Shown here one piece after another: positions 46,376 through 56,453 of a stretch of 64,000 bases of DNA. The position numbers were made by a program, and so were the translations under genes. The notes below the pieces were generated by a model. That model ran no database searches. It was not told where the DNA came from and saw nothing but the letters and a program-made list of their open reading frames with translations. This DNA comes from Neoechinorhynchus agilis. Its lineage: Eukaryota; Acanthocephala. The stretch spans positions 18,228,001 through 18,292,000 of the forward strand of contig CM121341.1 of the NCBI GenBank assembly GCA_051530055.1. The letters run 5' to 3'. Every line of letters starts with the position of its first letter. The stretch's first letter is position 1.

Positions 46376-47119
46376 GAAACCCGTAAATTTTAGGAAATAA
46401 CCGCTGACAACGCGATCAAGGAGATAATCATAGAGTAAAATATCAATTATTAGCACTAATTTTGATTTTCTTTTGACATCAACTGAGTTTAGCAATTTTA
46501 CTAGGAAACTCAGTAATGATTCTTAGTTCATCGCAACGCTTAATCTTTATCTACTTATGAATAAATGACAAAAATGGACTTTAAAAAGATTTCATTATCA
46601 CAATAAAGAGAGATGATCTAGGAAATACAACTTACAATGACTTGGTAAAATGTTATTATGAGGAATTACTAATACATCAAAAAGTGGAAAAGTTAAGAGA
46701 ACTTCAAATTAAGAAATCAATTATAACAAAATATCAGATGGTGGTTATATTTTTGAAAGTTGAAGAAAAAAATCTATTCAATGAATTATCGCAAAACAAT
46801 ATGATCAAGTTCAATGATATTTCGAGTAGGTCATTGATTTTCATGCTAAATCCACTGATCCAATATTTCGCACCTGTGCTATAAAAAATTCCCAATAATT
46901 GATTATTTATTTAAGAGTTTTTCATCCTTTAGAGAAAACACTAAGACAAATTAGGTGTTGTGTGAACGTTCAGTGAAAAAATGTAAACAACATAAGATGT
47001 TTTTTCATACCCTTTCAGTTGTTTTCTGCGCTGAAGGAATTACAAGAACAGGTGATGAAATACTCAAAATTGTTTATTTTCAACCACAAATCGCAATTTA
47101 CATGTTTCAAAACATACTT
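46376..47119. other. AT-rich intergenic
   Basis: A plus-strand stretch following CCTTTCAG at 47018 reads SALKELQEQVMKYSKL and could be an isolated exon, but no partner exon was found. The ORF at 46642-46884 has no recognised domain. Confidence 0.3.
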
Positions 47120-48083
47120 TTATGGGCATCCTTGTGACTGTTCTATACAGAAGTCCATCTTTGATTTCAAGTTTTCAATGTTGGGGGCCAAAAACTCTAA
47201 ATTAGTAAGTCTTTTCTTTATTCTACATATACCCTCTTTCAGAATGGTGAGAGCTTTTGTGAACTGCTTTTCGTACGTATTGAACAATACTTCTGAACAA
47301 TCATCGATGAACATATCCAAGCTCACGATAACATTAAATTCATTGGTTGCAGTATCCGCGTCTAATATATTCGACATATTGGCCATCCATTGCCATAGAT
47401 CACCCACACTAAAAAGTAAATCGTTACGATCACAAGACGGCATTTCGGATCGATATTTTATGATAAAAAAGTATAGCTTGAGAATTGCAAGTTTGTTAAT
47501 GTCGCCCCTAGAGGTATCAAAATGGCACCGAATCTCTGGACAAGCCATCACAATCTCTTCACAAAATATTCGTGCTAAATCCTTAGAGATATCATTGTGA
47601 ATGGTAAGCAGGATAATTGCTTCTGCGATATTTCTAATTAGACGATCCTTCTCGGTCTCTGAACTTCTTGGGAGTTCACTGGACAAGTATGAATCCATCA
47701 TCGCACAAATTGCTATCAAACGGAACGATACTTCACGAAGCACCTACGGGCAAGCAATATAAATAATGTTTAACTTCAAAAAATATTTTTCTTACATAGA
47801 CAAAAACTTCATGAGAATTTTTATTCTTAAGACATACCAATAAATCCCTGAGTTGAATCGCTGAATTTTTCATGTTTTCTGCTAAAATTGCATTTACCCT
47901 GCAGCTCGTAACAACCATCTCGCCAATTGTATGCCGTTGAAACGGAATTGTAGACATAATTGAATCTCGTACCTTTGCGATATTTGAATATTCTAACAAA
48001 GCTTCTGCTGAAATATCTTCAGCTGTTCCGCTTCGGCCCTCCTTAATTTGACGGTAAAGATTCTCAGCATTCATCTGAAACAT
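47120..48083 (-). CDS. GLE1: GLE1-like mRNA export factor, C-terminal part
   Basis: Two exons, 48083-47838 and 47743-47120, joined by a 94-nt GT-AG intron (ATTG/GTATGT...CGTAG/GTGC) in phase 0. The second exon matches the conserved GLE1 C-terminal domain: LAILKLYFFIIKY, then LWQWMANMSNILDADTATN, and CSEVLFNTYEKQFTKALTIL, aligned by eye to the human WRWLAQILN and [20 protein letters not shown] region. GLE1 activates the DEAD-box helicase DBP5 at the nuclear pore. The first exon fits the preceding linker more loosely (MSTIPFQRHTIGEM). It follows ATGTTTCAG, so 5' exons are probably missing or unrecognised. Confidence 0.65.
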
Positions 48084-49139
48084 AGATTATATCCAGTGTA
48101 ATAAAGGTCATAATTTACGTATCTTCGTTTTCGAAATTTTATGCATATTTTTCATTTTGCATACTAAAAATTAGTTTCGTCATTTCTATGTATTAGAATG
48201 CGTATCTCGAAGCGTAATTTAAAACTACAAAATACTAATCTAGCTTTTTGTTCTTTTTTAGATTCGCAGGTAGCCCCCCAAAAACAAAAAGGACATTTAT
48301 TTCTGCTTATCTTTACCCATCTAACAAATCGAATAGTTAGGCGGCTGCTGTAAATAAATAAAGCCGTTTCAATTAAGAATCCAGAATGCTTGATTTAGAA
48401 TGCTACATTTAAAATAAAATGTGACCGTTTTGTGCTTTGACGTTCAATATGTTCACATTGATCACTATTGCGCGCCAGCATGAAAACTTAAAATCACGAT
48501 TTCTTTTTTCACAATCGGAAAAACGACCTTGAGTGTATGAATGTTTTCAGACAATTCAATTATTTTCCAAGCGCTTTACAAAAATCGAAACCCATTTTTA
48601 TGCTTAGAGCCGCTTAATATGCGTTATTCTGTAAAAATAACCTTCAGCTCTTTAATCTTTCCCCAGAGTTCGTACCTTCTCCTTTGTAATGCAGAACCTT
48701 ATCAACAACATCCTATTGGAAAAACCCAAATGTTCACCCTAAAATTGTGCTTCCTATATGTAACTTTCGAAACAAATATTATTCTATTGTATATTGAACC
48801 TTTTCACTCCTATTTCCCAATATTCTCCAGCACTCGTTTCTTTTCTGTGGCTTAATGAGCAGCCTTTTTAGTTTCCTTCTTTGTTTTGTTGGATCCTACC
48901 TAGTTCGACTATTATCGATTTTCAACTGTTCCAAAACTGAAATTCACCATCGTCACCGCTATCATCTTTCCTACGTTCGTCATAACCCCTAATTTTTCAT
49001 CCACAATTTTCGCAACTGCACTTATTTGACATTCTCTCATTCCGCAATTCCCATATAATGTTTTTTATTTCATTTTTTCTTTTTATAACAAACACACAAA
49101 GTTTTTCAACAATAAGAGTTTATAAACATTAGCGCCACT
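48084..49139. other. AT-rich intergenic
   Basis: Should include any 5' exons of the GLE1-like gene, but none was recognised. The plus ORF at 48541-48855 has no domain. Confidence 0.3.
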
Positions 49140-49680
49140 GCCATGGATCACTCAGATTTCGTCCTGCTGTAGTGGTCGAATGAACGGTTGCAGCGTTTGC
49201 CGTTGCACAGCCAGGCCTATGCTTCGTAATAGGAATGCTCCTGCCCTCGGATCATCAGTGATTCGTTTTAGTCTCTTGGACAATTAATTGACTAGTTCCT
49301 AAGCCGCGGTACCAAACGACCCGAGCGTCTCAACACCAAAGGGAACAAAAGAATGATTTTGACTCAGGTCCCTGTATTTTGTCCTCCTGCGTTCCTCAGC
49401 ATCGGTTGCTGTTCCCTGTGGTTTAATGGTGGCGAATTTTATGTTAATGGCTGTGAGCGTGTCGTCAAAGAGAAGGCATTTGCCTTTCCTCGCCACGGTA
49501 ATATTGCGACACAATCAGATTCTCGGCCATCAAGTCGGCAAAGATTGCTCGGGACTAAGAATTTCGTTCACTTCGGCGTGCTGTGAGTATCTTCTGCCTG
49601 ATTGCCGACAGACGAGACCATGACGTCCCGATTGTACCACGGTCACTCGGCAACTTTTGCTTCTCCTTACCGTCAGTACC
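49140..49680 (-). mobile_element. RLE-class non-LTR retrotransposon 3' end, copy 3
   Basis: Minus strand: LPWRGKA / GKCLLFDDTL (about 49480), RRRTKYRDLSQNHSFVPFGVETLG (about 49400-49320), then IGLAVQR-like (about 49215). The same tail as at 34.6 and 63.7 kb, with the WDAT of the endonuclease replaced by FDDT and several frame breaks. Confidence 0.75.
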
Positions 49681-50019
49681 GCTAGTTTGAGCAACCTTCC
49701 TTGTTGTCTTTCTATTCGTTTACTGTAATTATATCAGAAATTTACTTAGGGCTTTCCTTTCAATTCCCTTATCTTCAAATATGATGTGTATAATTTTGCC
49801 AGAAAATTTTAGCCTTTACTCATCCATGTTTTACTGTTTATCTCTTCATCTGGTAAATTAATCTGAGTCACTATTTTAAGCATGAGTTTAATGTTTGTAT
49901 CAAAATCCGTTATAATTATTAAAATATTTAGAATGTCATTGCTAGACACAATCTGTACGATCTAGAGGAAGCACGCTTCATTAGTTGCTATAGCAATTAT
50001 TTAATTAACTAAGATTAAA
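49681..50019. other. Upstream region of the LIM gene
   Basis: AT-rich, no clear promoter motif. Confidence 0.35.
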
Positions 50020-50912
50020 ATGTTTTGCGTAATGTTCTTTTCTCCTGGTAGACGAATCTGTTCCACATGTAATCAAGAAATCCAAAGCAGTTCTAAGGCT
50101 ATCATGCTAAGCGGAAGAGTATATCATTCTCAATGCCTTGAATGTAACGAATGCGGTACTTCTCTGGCAAGCGGAGCATTTGTCCAACTTCTTAGAGATG
50201 AAACTAATGCGTCGACCGATTCTCCGTTACTTTCCTGTACGAAATGCTATAATGATCAAACTCGAAAATGCGCTCGATGTTCAATTCCATTCGAACCGCA
50301 TGATGGAATCCTGTTTTTTGCAGACCAACATTATCATGAGAATTGCTTCCGGTGCACGCAATGTAATGGATTGATTGGCGTTCTTGATTTCGTCAAAGAC
50401 GATCAAGCAAGAGCAATCTGCATGAATTGCTTCAATAGGATAAGTTCCCCAAAGTTTTTAGCGTCAAAAGACATGTTGGAAAAAGTATGCGAAGTTTGCC
50501 AAAAGGTTTTCGAACATATAGACATTATTGTTTCCTACAAAGAAACACTATTCCATCCGAAATGTTTTCGTTGTGATCAATGCCACTGTAACTTGGAAAT
50601 TCGTGCCTATGACAATAATGGCTTGAATAAGAATCTCGGAGTTTTGTGTGATACCTGCCACCAACTTGATGCTGTAAAATGTGCAAAATGTCTCGAGTTA
50701 CTCGAAGAGCAAGAACATTCAGTTAAGTGGAATGGTCTTGAGTATCATGAGAAATGTTTCATCTGCACAAAATGTGAAAAGTCATTGGTGCCTCAAGTGT
50801 TTATTGTTAAAAATAAGAAAATGCTTTGTCTTGACTGCGTAAGTCGAGACGATGGTGAGTATGCAACTAATGATAATTTGTGATTCTTTGAAATTCTATA
50901 TTAGTTGAATAG
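50020..50912 (+). CDS. Four-LIM-domain protein (FHL-like)
   Basis: Main exon from ATG 50020; the frame reads to 50883, but a strong donor (GATG/GTGAGT, 50855) and an acceptor (ATATTAG, ending 50904) suggest a last exon with only Val-Glu-stop, ending at 50912. There are four LIM zinc-binding modules. First CSTC...HSQC/CNEC...CTKC, then CARC...HENC/CTQC...CMNC, then CEVC...HPKC/CDQC...CDTC, then CAKC...HEKC/CTKC...CLDC. LIM domains bind proteins at cytoskeletal and nuclear sites; four-LIM proteins such as FHL act at muscle attachment or as co-regulators. The sequence is divergent, so I give no symbol. TTCTCCTGGTAG near the start could be an acceptor for an upstream exon. Confidence 0.85.
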
Positions 50913-52080
50913 TAAAGTATATAGTTCTAAGATAGCTCTTTAAGCACCAAGGCGGAACCTAGCAGGGAATTTATTGCAAATATTTTGTCCTTAATTTTCA
51001 GGCGTGTATTGATTTATTATTTGATTGCATTCCAATATTACTCCCGGTCATGACATTTTCTATTTATTTGAAATTCAGTTGTTTAAAAAGGCTTTATATG
51101 TTATGTGTTCTAAGGCTCCTGGATCACCATTCCCAAAATTCGGGGACCATGTATTTGCTGGAATATCATGTGCTGTGCTGGCTTTTCACTGACATTTAAG
51201 ACGCCGCTAACCGGTATTTTTAAACTAAAGTATTGTTTCCTTCCGGTTTTGCTCTATTTTTGCAAAATAAATGAAACCAAAATCTGCGCGACGTCTATAA
51301 ATCCCTTGGTGATTGGAGTGCAGACCGCACGAGTCGGCTCATTCTTACCCTTCCTCTTGAATTTACTTTTAAGGACGATCCCTTTATTATTGTGTAAAAG
51401 AATTTCAGTCTTTTTCCTCATGACGATTTTCTGTTGAACGATCGATAGTTGCAGCTTTTGATTGCGCGGTCCTCTCTTTCCTTATTCCACGCAACTCGCG
51501 TGGGTGAAATCAGAGAAGCTCTAAGGAAATACCAAGTGACTGCGGATGCCCCAATGACCTATTCAACTTCCGAAATAATGCGGTGACTGCATTGCCTTGC
51601 GTTGAATGTTTAATCGTAACGTCCAGGAATAAAATCTCAACATTGCCATTTGACTACCCAATCATATGTTATCTTTTCGATGGTCCTTATTCGACAACAA
51701 TACCAACCGATCGTCATGCGATTGAGCAAACCGATTTTCGTCGACATGACCCTGAACAAAGAGTAAAACTCCGAAATATCGGTCCCAAATAAATTTGTTT
51801 TCGACCGCGTATAGTGCTCAAATAAGAACAATCGAACAAACAAAACATGTTTTTATTGCTGCAAAAAAAAGAGGACCTTTGGGTCCGGCAGAAAAATTAG
51901 TCGGCAATCCACCAGCCCTCAAATTCAACTGCCGTCATACTCGCACACCATCGGATTAGTGCAGGGGCCTCGAACTCAAATGCTCCGAGGTCCAAGTGAT
52001 GACTTTTAAAACACCTCGGAGGCCTCATAGCCAGAATGTGTTTAAAATGATAAAAAAAATAAGACAACATAATAAGAAAG
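50913..52080. other. Intergenic, no gene supported
   Basis: ORFs at 51168-51437 and 51583-51792 have no domain. A GC-richer patch at 51880-52030 (CACCTCGGAGGCCTCATAGCC) may be the end of the hAT-like remnant. Confidence 0.3.
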
Positions 52081-52089
52081 TAGTGCTTT

Positions 52090-52600
52090 ACAGAATTTCT
52101 TAAATCGATTTATTACAAATGTGATGTATAGCGTCAACCAGGACATCAATATTAGGCTTGATTTTATGAGAAGAAACCAATCTCAATATCGCTTTTGCAA
52201 ATGTTCATTATTGAGCTGTAACTCAGTATAGACTTGTTAACTTTCATGAATGAGAAAAACTGTTAACATACATGCGTACGTTTAGAATTCTGGAATCCCT
52301 ACTTTTGCATAACTCCATTTGCAATTCCTCTGCAACAGTGTCAATTTCTACAACAAACAGCGTTGAAAACAGTTGAAATTGTGGCCCAGTAACTAAAAGT
52401 CTGCAAAACGCAGATTAAACTGTTGAAGTAACTCAGACATCAAATCTACGTGTTTTTTCGAGCACTTGGGTTCAACTTTGCCTAAGTAATTCAGAGTTGA
52501 GAAATTGGCTAAGTTGCTCCATCCATAAACTTAATTGAATTCTGAAGGATTTCACACTGTCGTGCATCTGTGTAAAAATTTGTTGTTTACCTTGAAGCTT
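52090..52600 (-). pseudogene. hAT-like transposase / GTF2IRD2-ZBED-type remnant
   Basis: Reading minus, with frameshifts and stops: SELLQQFNLRFADF, then PQFQLFSTLFVVEIDTVAEELQMEL, then SSHKIKPNIDVLVDAI near the end. The FxLFxxPFxVxxxxxxxxLQMELIELQ block and the final LxPNIDxLV are hallmarks of the C-terminal part of hAT-derived proteins (GTF2IRD2/ZBED/FAM200 type). It is clearly inactive. Confidence 0.7.
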
Positions 52601-53045
52601 TATTCTTAAATGCTTTTACTGGCAAGCCGGTTCTATTTATTTTATTTTTTCTTCTTGGCACGAAGCCACACCGATCTTTTACATTAGAGAAGTGATTGAA
52701 AGACTTTGACTCTGATGTATACAGTAAAGAGTTTTTACGCATTCCTCCGGATTCTTAGATATTTCCACAGGAGGCGGGACTCATCTGTGAGTTTCCTCCC
52801 CCCTTCAGCGGTATTTTGTCCCCTTTGGTTGTGCGTCATGGGCTATCGTGGATTTGAACTCATCCACTTAGCAATAGGGATTCAAAGCTCAAGTCCACTT
52901 GACCTCCTCCTGGAAGTATCTGAGGATCCGGAGGGATGTACAAACTCATAACCGTATGGTTCATGATTATTTAGTGATTCTATGCGCTTCCCCGACCAAA
53001 ATCGGTTAGTTATGTGTCCAAATTCAACCGTGTACGGTTAACTTC
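52601..53045. mobile_element. Foldback family copy with diverged module
   Basis: It begins TTTTACTGGCAAGCCGGT, like the 44.85-kb element, and includes ACATTAGAGAAGTGATT. On the minus strand GTTCAAATCCACG (B-box-like), GGGGACAAAATACCGC and CACAGATGAGTCCCGCC are visible. A second part (52911-52965) repeats CTCCTGG...GAGGATCCGGAGG inverted. The right end resembles the 1.75-kb arm (GTGATTCTATGCGCTTCC). The module has point changes relative to the other copies (CTGATGAG to CAGATGAG). Confidence 0.7.
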
Positions 53046-53098
53046 ATTTACATTTGAAATAATCTATAATTATAGAGAATTGTCGTCGGGGTGAATTT

Positions 53099-53582
53099 GA
53101 TTCGAGTTTTGGCGATGCTTTTCCCCCGGATTGTTGTTGCTGTTGATCATTTATTCAAAATATTTCGTAAGCTTTTTGCTTACCTCTTCAGTTATATCTA
53201 CAAATTAAGCTAAAGTCAGAATTGGACTATAGGCGTAGATCCGCGGGTTCGCCAAGCGCCGTGTGTATTACCTACGTGCCAGCTGCGGGCTGGACGCGAC
53301 TCCGTTTCTAACGCTATGTTGCAATTCATCATCTTTACGTCCACTACAAAAAGAATAAATGTCCAAATAAATCGATAATAATACAATCAATGAAAGCTCG
53401 CAATAACTCGGATCCCCGTACACGGCGCTTGGCGTACCCGCGGATCCGAGCCTATAATCCTATTTTGACTTCAGTTTAATTTGTAGATATAACTGAAGAG
53501 GTAAGCAAAAGGCTTACGAAATATTTTGAATAAATGATCAACAGCAACAACAATCCGGGGGAAAAACATCGCCAAACTCGAA
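53099..53582. mobile_element. TIR element with about 170-bp terminal inverted repeats
   Basis: Left TIR (53101 to about 53265: TTCGAGTTTTGGCGATG, CCCCCGGATTGTTGTTG, CGTAAGCTTTTTGCTTACC) is mirrored at about 53425-53582. Between them is about 160 bp including GGACGTAAAGATGATG in inverse. AATAATCTATAATT occurs on both sides (about 53060 and 53581), possibly a long target duplication with some left filler. Non-autonomous. Confidence 0.8.
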
Positions 53583-53787
53583 TAATCTATAATTGTTTAA
53601 ATTTAAAGACATTTCTCAAAAGTATTTTTTCAGTTTTCGTTCATCCATTGTAATGTGTAAGTAAAATAAATACAAAATATGTTCAATAAAACTGTCGTCC
53701 TTGTCAGTGAAACATATACATCAACTATTTAATTTAAATCTGTATTTTGCAATATTGTGTTGAAGCGAAGCAAATAGTTTAGCAAAA

Positions 53788-54459
53788 CTATTCCCTGGAA
53801 GGCCGTTGTTCCCATTTCTGTTTCACTCGCCTATAAATGAACCATGACCGTAGTCCATTTGGCGATATATGGAACTTCTTTGCCATATAGGCGACTTGAT
53901 CTTCTGTTATTCTGCTATTCACCGCGAACGTTACCTCCATGATTTTTTTGATATTGTTAGTTGATGTTTGAATGGGTAGGCAACGCGGATCAGTAAAGCA
54001 GAGCTGGGAAATCTCTTCGTGATGATGAATGGAACTCCGTAATACCGGTATCCTTCGAGCTGTAAATGTCGCTCGAGCGTAATTTTGTCTTTCCAGTCCT
54101 ATATTCACGATGGGCATGTCACATTGAACCCGCAATCCAACATCGAAGATGGATTGTACTTGGCTGGCGTATTGTTCAATATTGTTGAAGCTTTTTGTTT
54201 CATGTTTTTTTGTACTGTTGCCAAATGCATTTACTAATTGTGTTAGCTCATCGTATCGACAAATTCCGCTTTTTAGAAGTGGTATCTTTAGGGACGTGTA
54301 ACGAGCACGGCTGTAATCTCTTAATTCTCGAATTAAACTTGGAGTGCCAATGTCTATGCGGCCTCGCATTCCAAGATCGATAGTGCATTTCTCGATGCCC
54401 AGAGCGTTATTAGTCCAATTCCATAAATGTGGATCAATACCCACATTGTTGTCGTTCAT
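53788..54459 (-). CDS. Homeodomain-like protein lacking Asn51
   Basis: A 223-aa single-exon minus ORF. The C-terminus reads as homeodomain helices: MEVTFAVN, TEDQVAYMAKKFHIS, and NGLRSWFIYRRVKQKWE as the recognition helix. The invariant WF and RR are present, but the position of the DNA-contacting Asn51 is Tyr (WFIYRR instead of WFxNRR). The N-terminal part contains two similar segments, RARYTSLKIPLLKSGICRYDELTQL and RATFTARRIPVLRSSIHHHEEISQL, an internal repeat of about 70-80 aa. No class is assigned. The ATG follows TTTGACAG, a possible acceptor. Confidence 0.6.
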   Translation of the reverse strand: MNDNNVGIDPHLWNWTNNALGIEKCTIDLGMRGRIDIGTPSLIRELRDYSRARYTSLKIPLLKSGICRYDELTQLVNAFGNSTKKHETKSFNNIEQYASQVQSIFDVGLRVQCDMPIVNIGLERQNYARATFTARRIPVLRSSIHHHEEISQLCFTDPRCLPIQTSTNNIKKIMEVTFAVNSRITEDQVAYMAKKFHISPNGLRSWFIYRRVKQKWEQRPSRE

Positions 54460-56453
54460 CTGTCAAAGTACAAAAGTTAGTAAAAAGATCTTATGACAAG
54501 ATTTCATAATGATCACAGCATAGTTCTGCTCTTACCATTGGACTTAGTGTGGAGATACTTTACTTAATATAAGTAAAAAATGAATCCGATAAAAGTAAAG
54601 AAAGTACAAACCCTAAAAAAATTGTCTTTAAATTTAATATTCGTATTTCATTTTGGGCAGCAAACGAGAGAATATATTTTACTGTTTTCTCTACATTTTA
54701 AATGAGATAGCTATAACATTGAGAAAGGATGTGCACGGAATTGGGAAATAACCGAAATGAAGTAGTTACCAGAAAAGATCCAGCCGTAACTGTTGTGATC
54801 ATCTAAGAAAAATACTAGCGCAATCTTAACAATGAGGTGATGTTGCCGATGTGTTTTGCGATCGTCCAAAATTTGGTCCCAACAACAACGCAGTTTTATA
54901 TCACTCTTGCAAAGATGGGCATTTGATTGCAGCAACCAATCAGATTTTAAGCGTTTATGGAAGGTGCCGTTGACTTTTTTGCAGTATTAAATAAAATTTG
55001 AGCATATGTCGCAATGGATGAGTGTTGGCCAAAACATGTTAAATAGCGAATTTTATTATTTCAATAATATTTTAAATAAGCATGTAAAAAATCTCAGTCG
55101 CTTTGTTGATAGCCCGCCAAATCGATTCAAACTTTTCGTAGCACTTTCTAAACGAGTATACTATTTTCGCGAAATACAATGTTTCCAAAGAAAAGTCCAA
55201 TCTAAGTAAAAAGGAAATCTGTTTGCTTTAAAAACGTATAAAACTACGCATGAGTTTATGGATTTAAGGGACAGTAACAAATATGTTTGCAAGTTTCCTA
55301 CTTAAAAAGTCGAAACGCCATTAAAAGCGCAGTGAACAGTTCAACCATAGGATTTAAAGATTATAATTTCTAAAATAAACTACTCGTGAGGTTAAATAGT
55401 GGCAAGATAAACTTGATTAAAATTTGTAATTGAATTGATAGACTTAAATCTTAAATACTGGTAACCATAAACGGAATGTAGAACTTGCATAGCTGTGACC
55501 AAATTATGACGACAATACTATTTGAATTATCCACAGTTATTTGATTTCTTAAAACATTTCTACTTGTAGCTCCACAGAACTGTCGGTTTAATGCCTATAT
55601 ATATTTTAAAGCATAATTGGTAGTGCTTATTAATTAAAGTTAAAGATAAAATCCATGAGTATGTGAAAGTGGGGAAAATTATATATCCAAGAATCACTTT
55701 AATTAAATATTTCGGCCAATCACGCTGGACTTCTTCAGTCAATTATTGTTTGCATTTTCCCCACTTGCGCTTATAAATTGTTAACTGTGTGTATGTGGCT
55801 ATTTGTAATAATGCATATAAACCAATGTTACATATTGATTTTATTTTGGCCATAAAAAGTACGCACGGGATATAACAGTCATCTGCTTCTTCAGCACCCA
55901 AAGGCTTCGAATCACGACACCGAAGTCACATGTTCTCTCACGGTATCGATATATATATTAATCGTATAGGCCCATTACATTCTCAAAGAATAAGAATTTA
56001 AGAAATCTATAGTACATATAAAAGCATAAAAAATCTTTATGCAAAAAAATAGGAATATATACTTAATATAAACCATTACTGAAACGTTCGGTAAATTTCT
56101 GGCCGTCGACTGAAGGGTATTTACTGATAATACTCGCTCAATACAAAATTCAAGGTAGAGCGATGGGAGCAAGTTCCAACCAAAGAAGACGAACGGCGTA
56201 ATAATCGTGCAAAATTTTGGCAGCTCGAAAAGTATAGTTTACCTCGGAATAATAACATATCCCGGAGCTACGAAACTGTCATCATATCGAATTATTGTTG
56301 TAATCGATTGCAAAACAAAGTAATATTCGTGACCGGTACAAGAAAAGTATTTACAATCAACCACAAGTATAGTTTTGATAATATTTAGGCGTTGCCCACC
56401 GACAAATAATTACTTAATATCTTAAATTTCAAATATCTGAGAGGCCAAAAAGG
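54460..56453. other. AT-rich intergenic
   Basis: About 2 kb with no recognisable gene. Short ORFs lack domains. CCAATCACGCTGGACTTCTTCAG at 55.72 kb and similar strings do not form a repeat I can define. Confidence 0.35.

Noticed and set aside
47019-47600. Plus-strand 193-codon ORF
   Set aside because: Mostly antisense to the GLE1-like exon, which has a better splice structure and family match.
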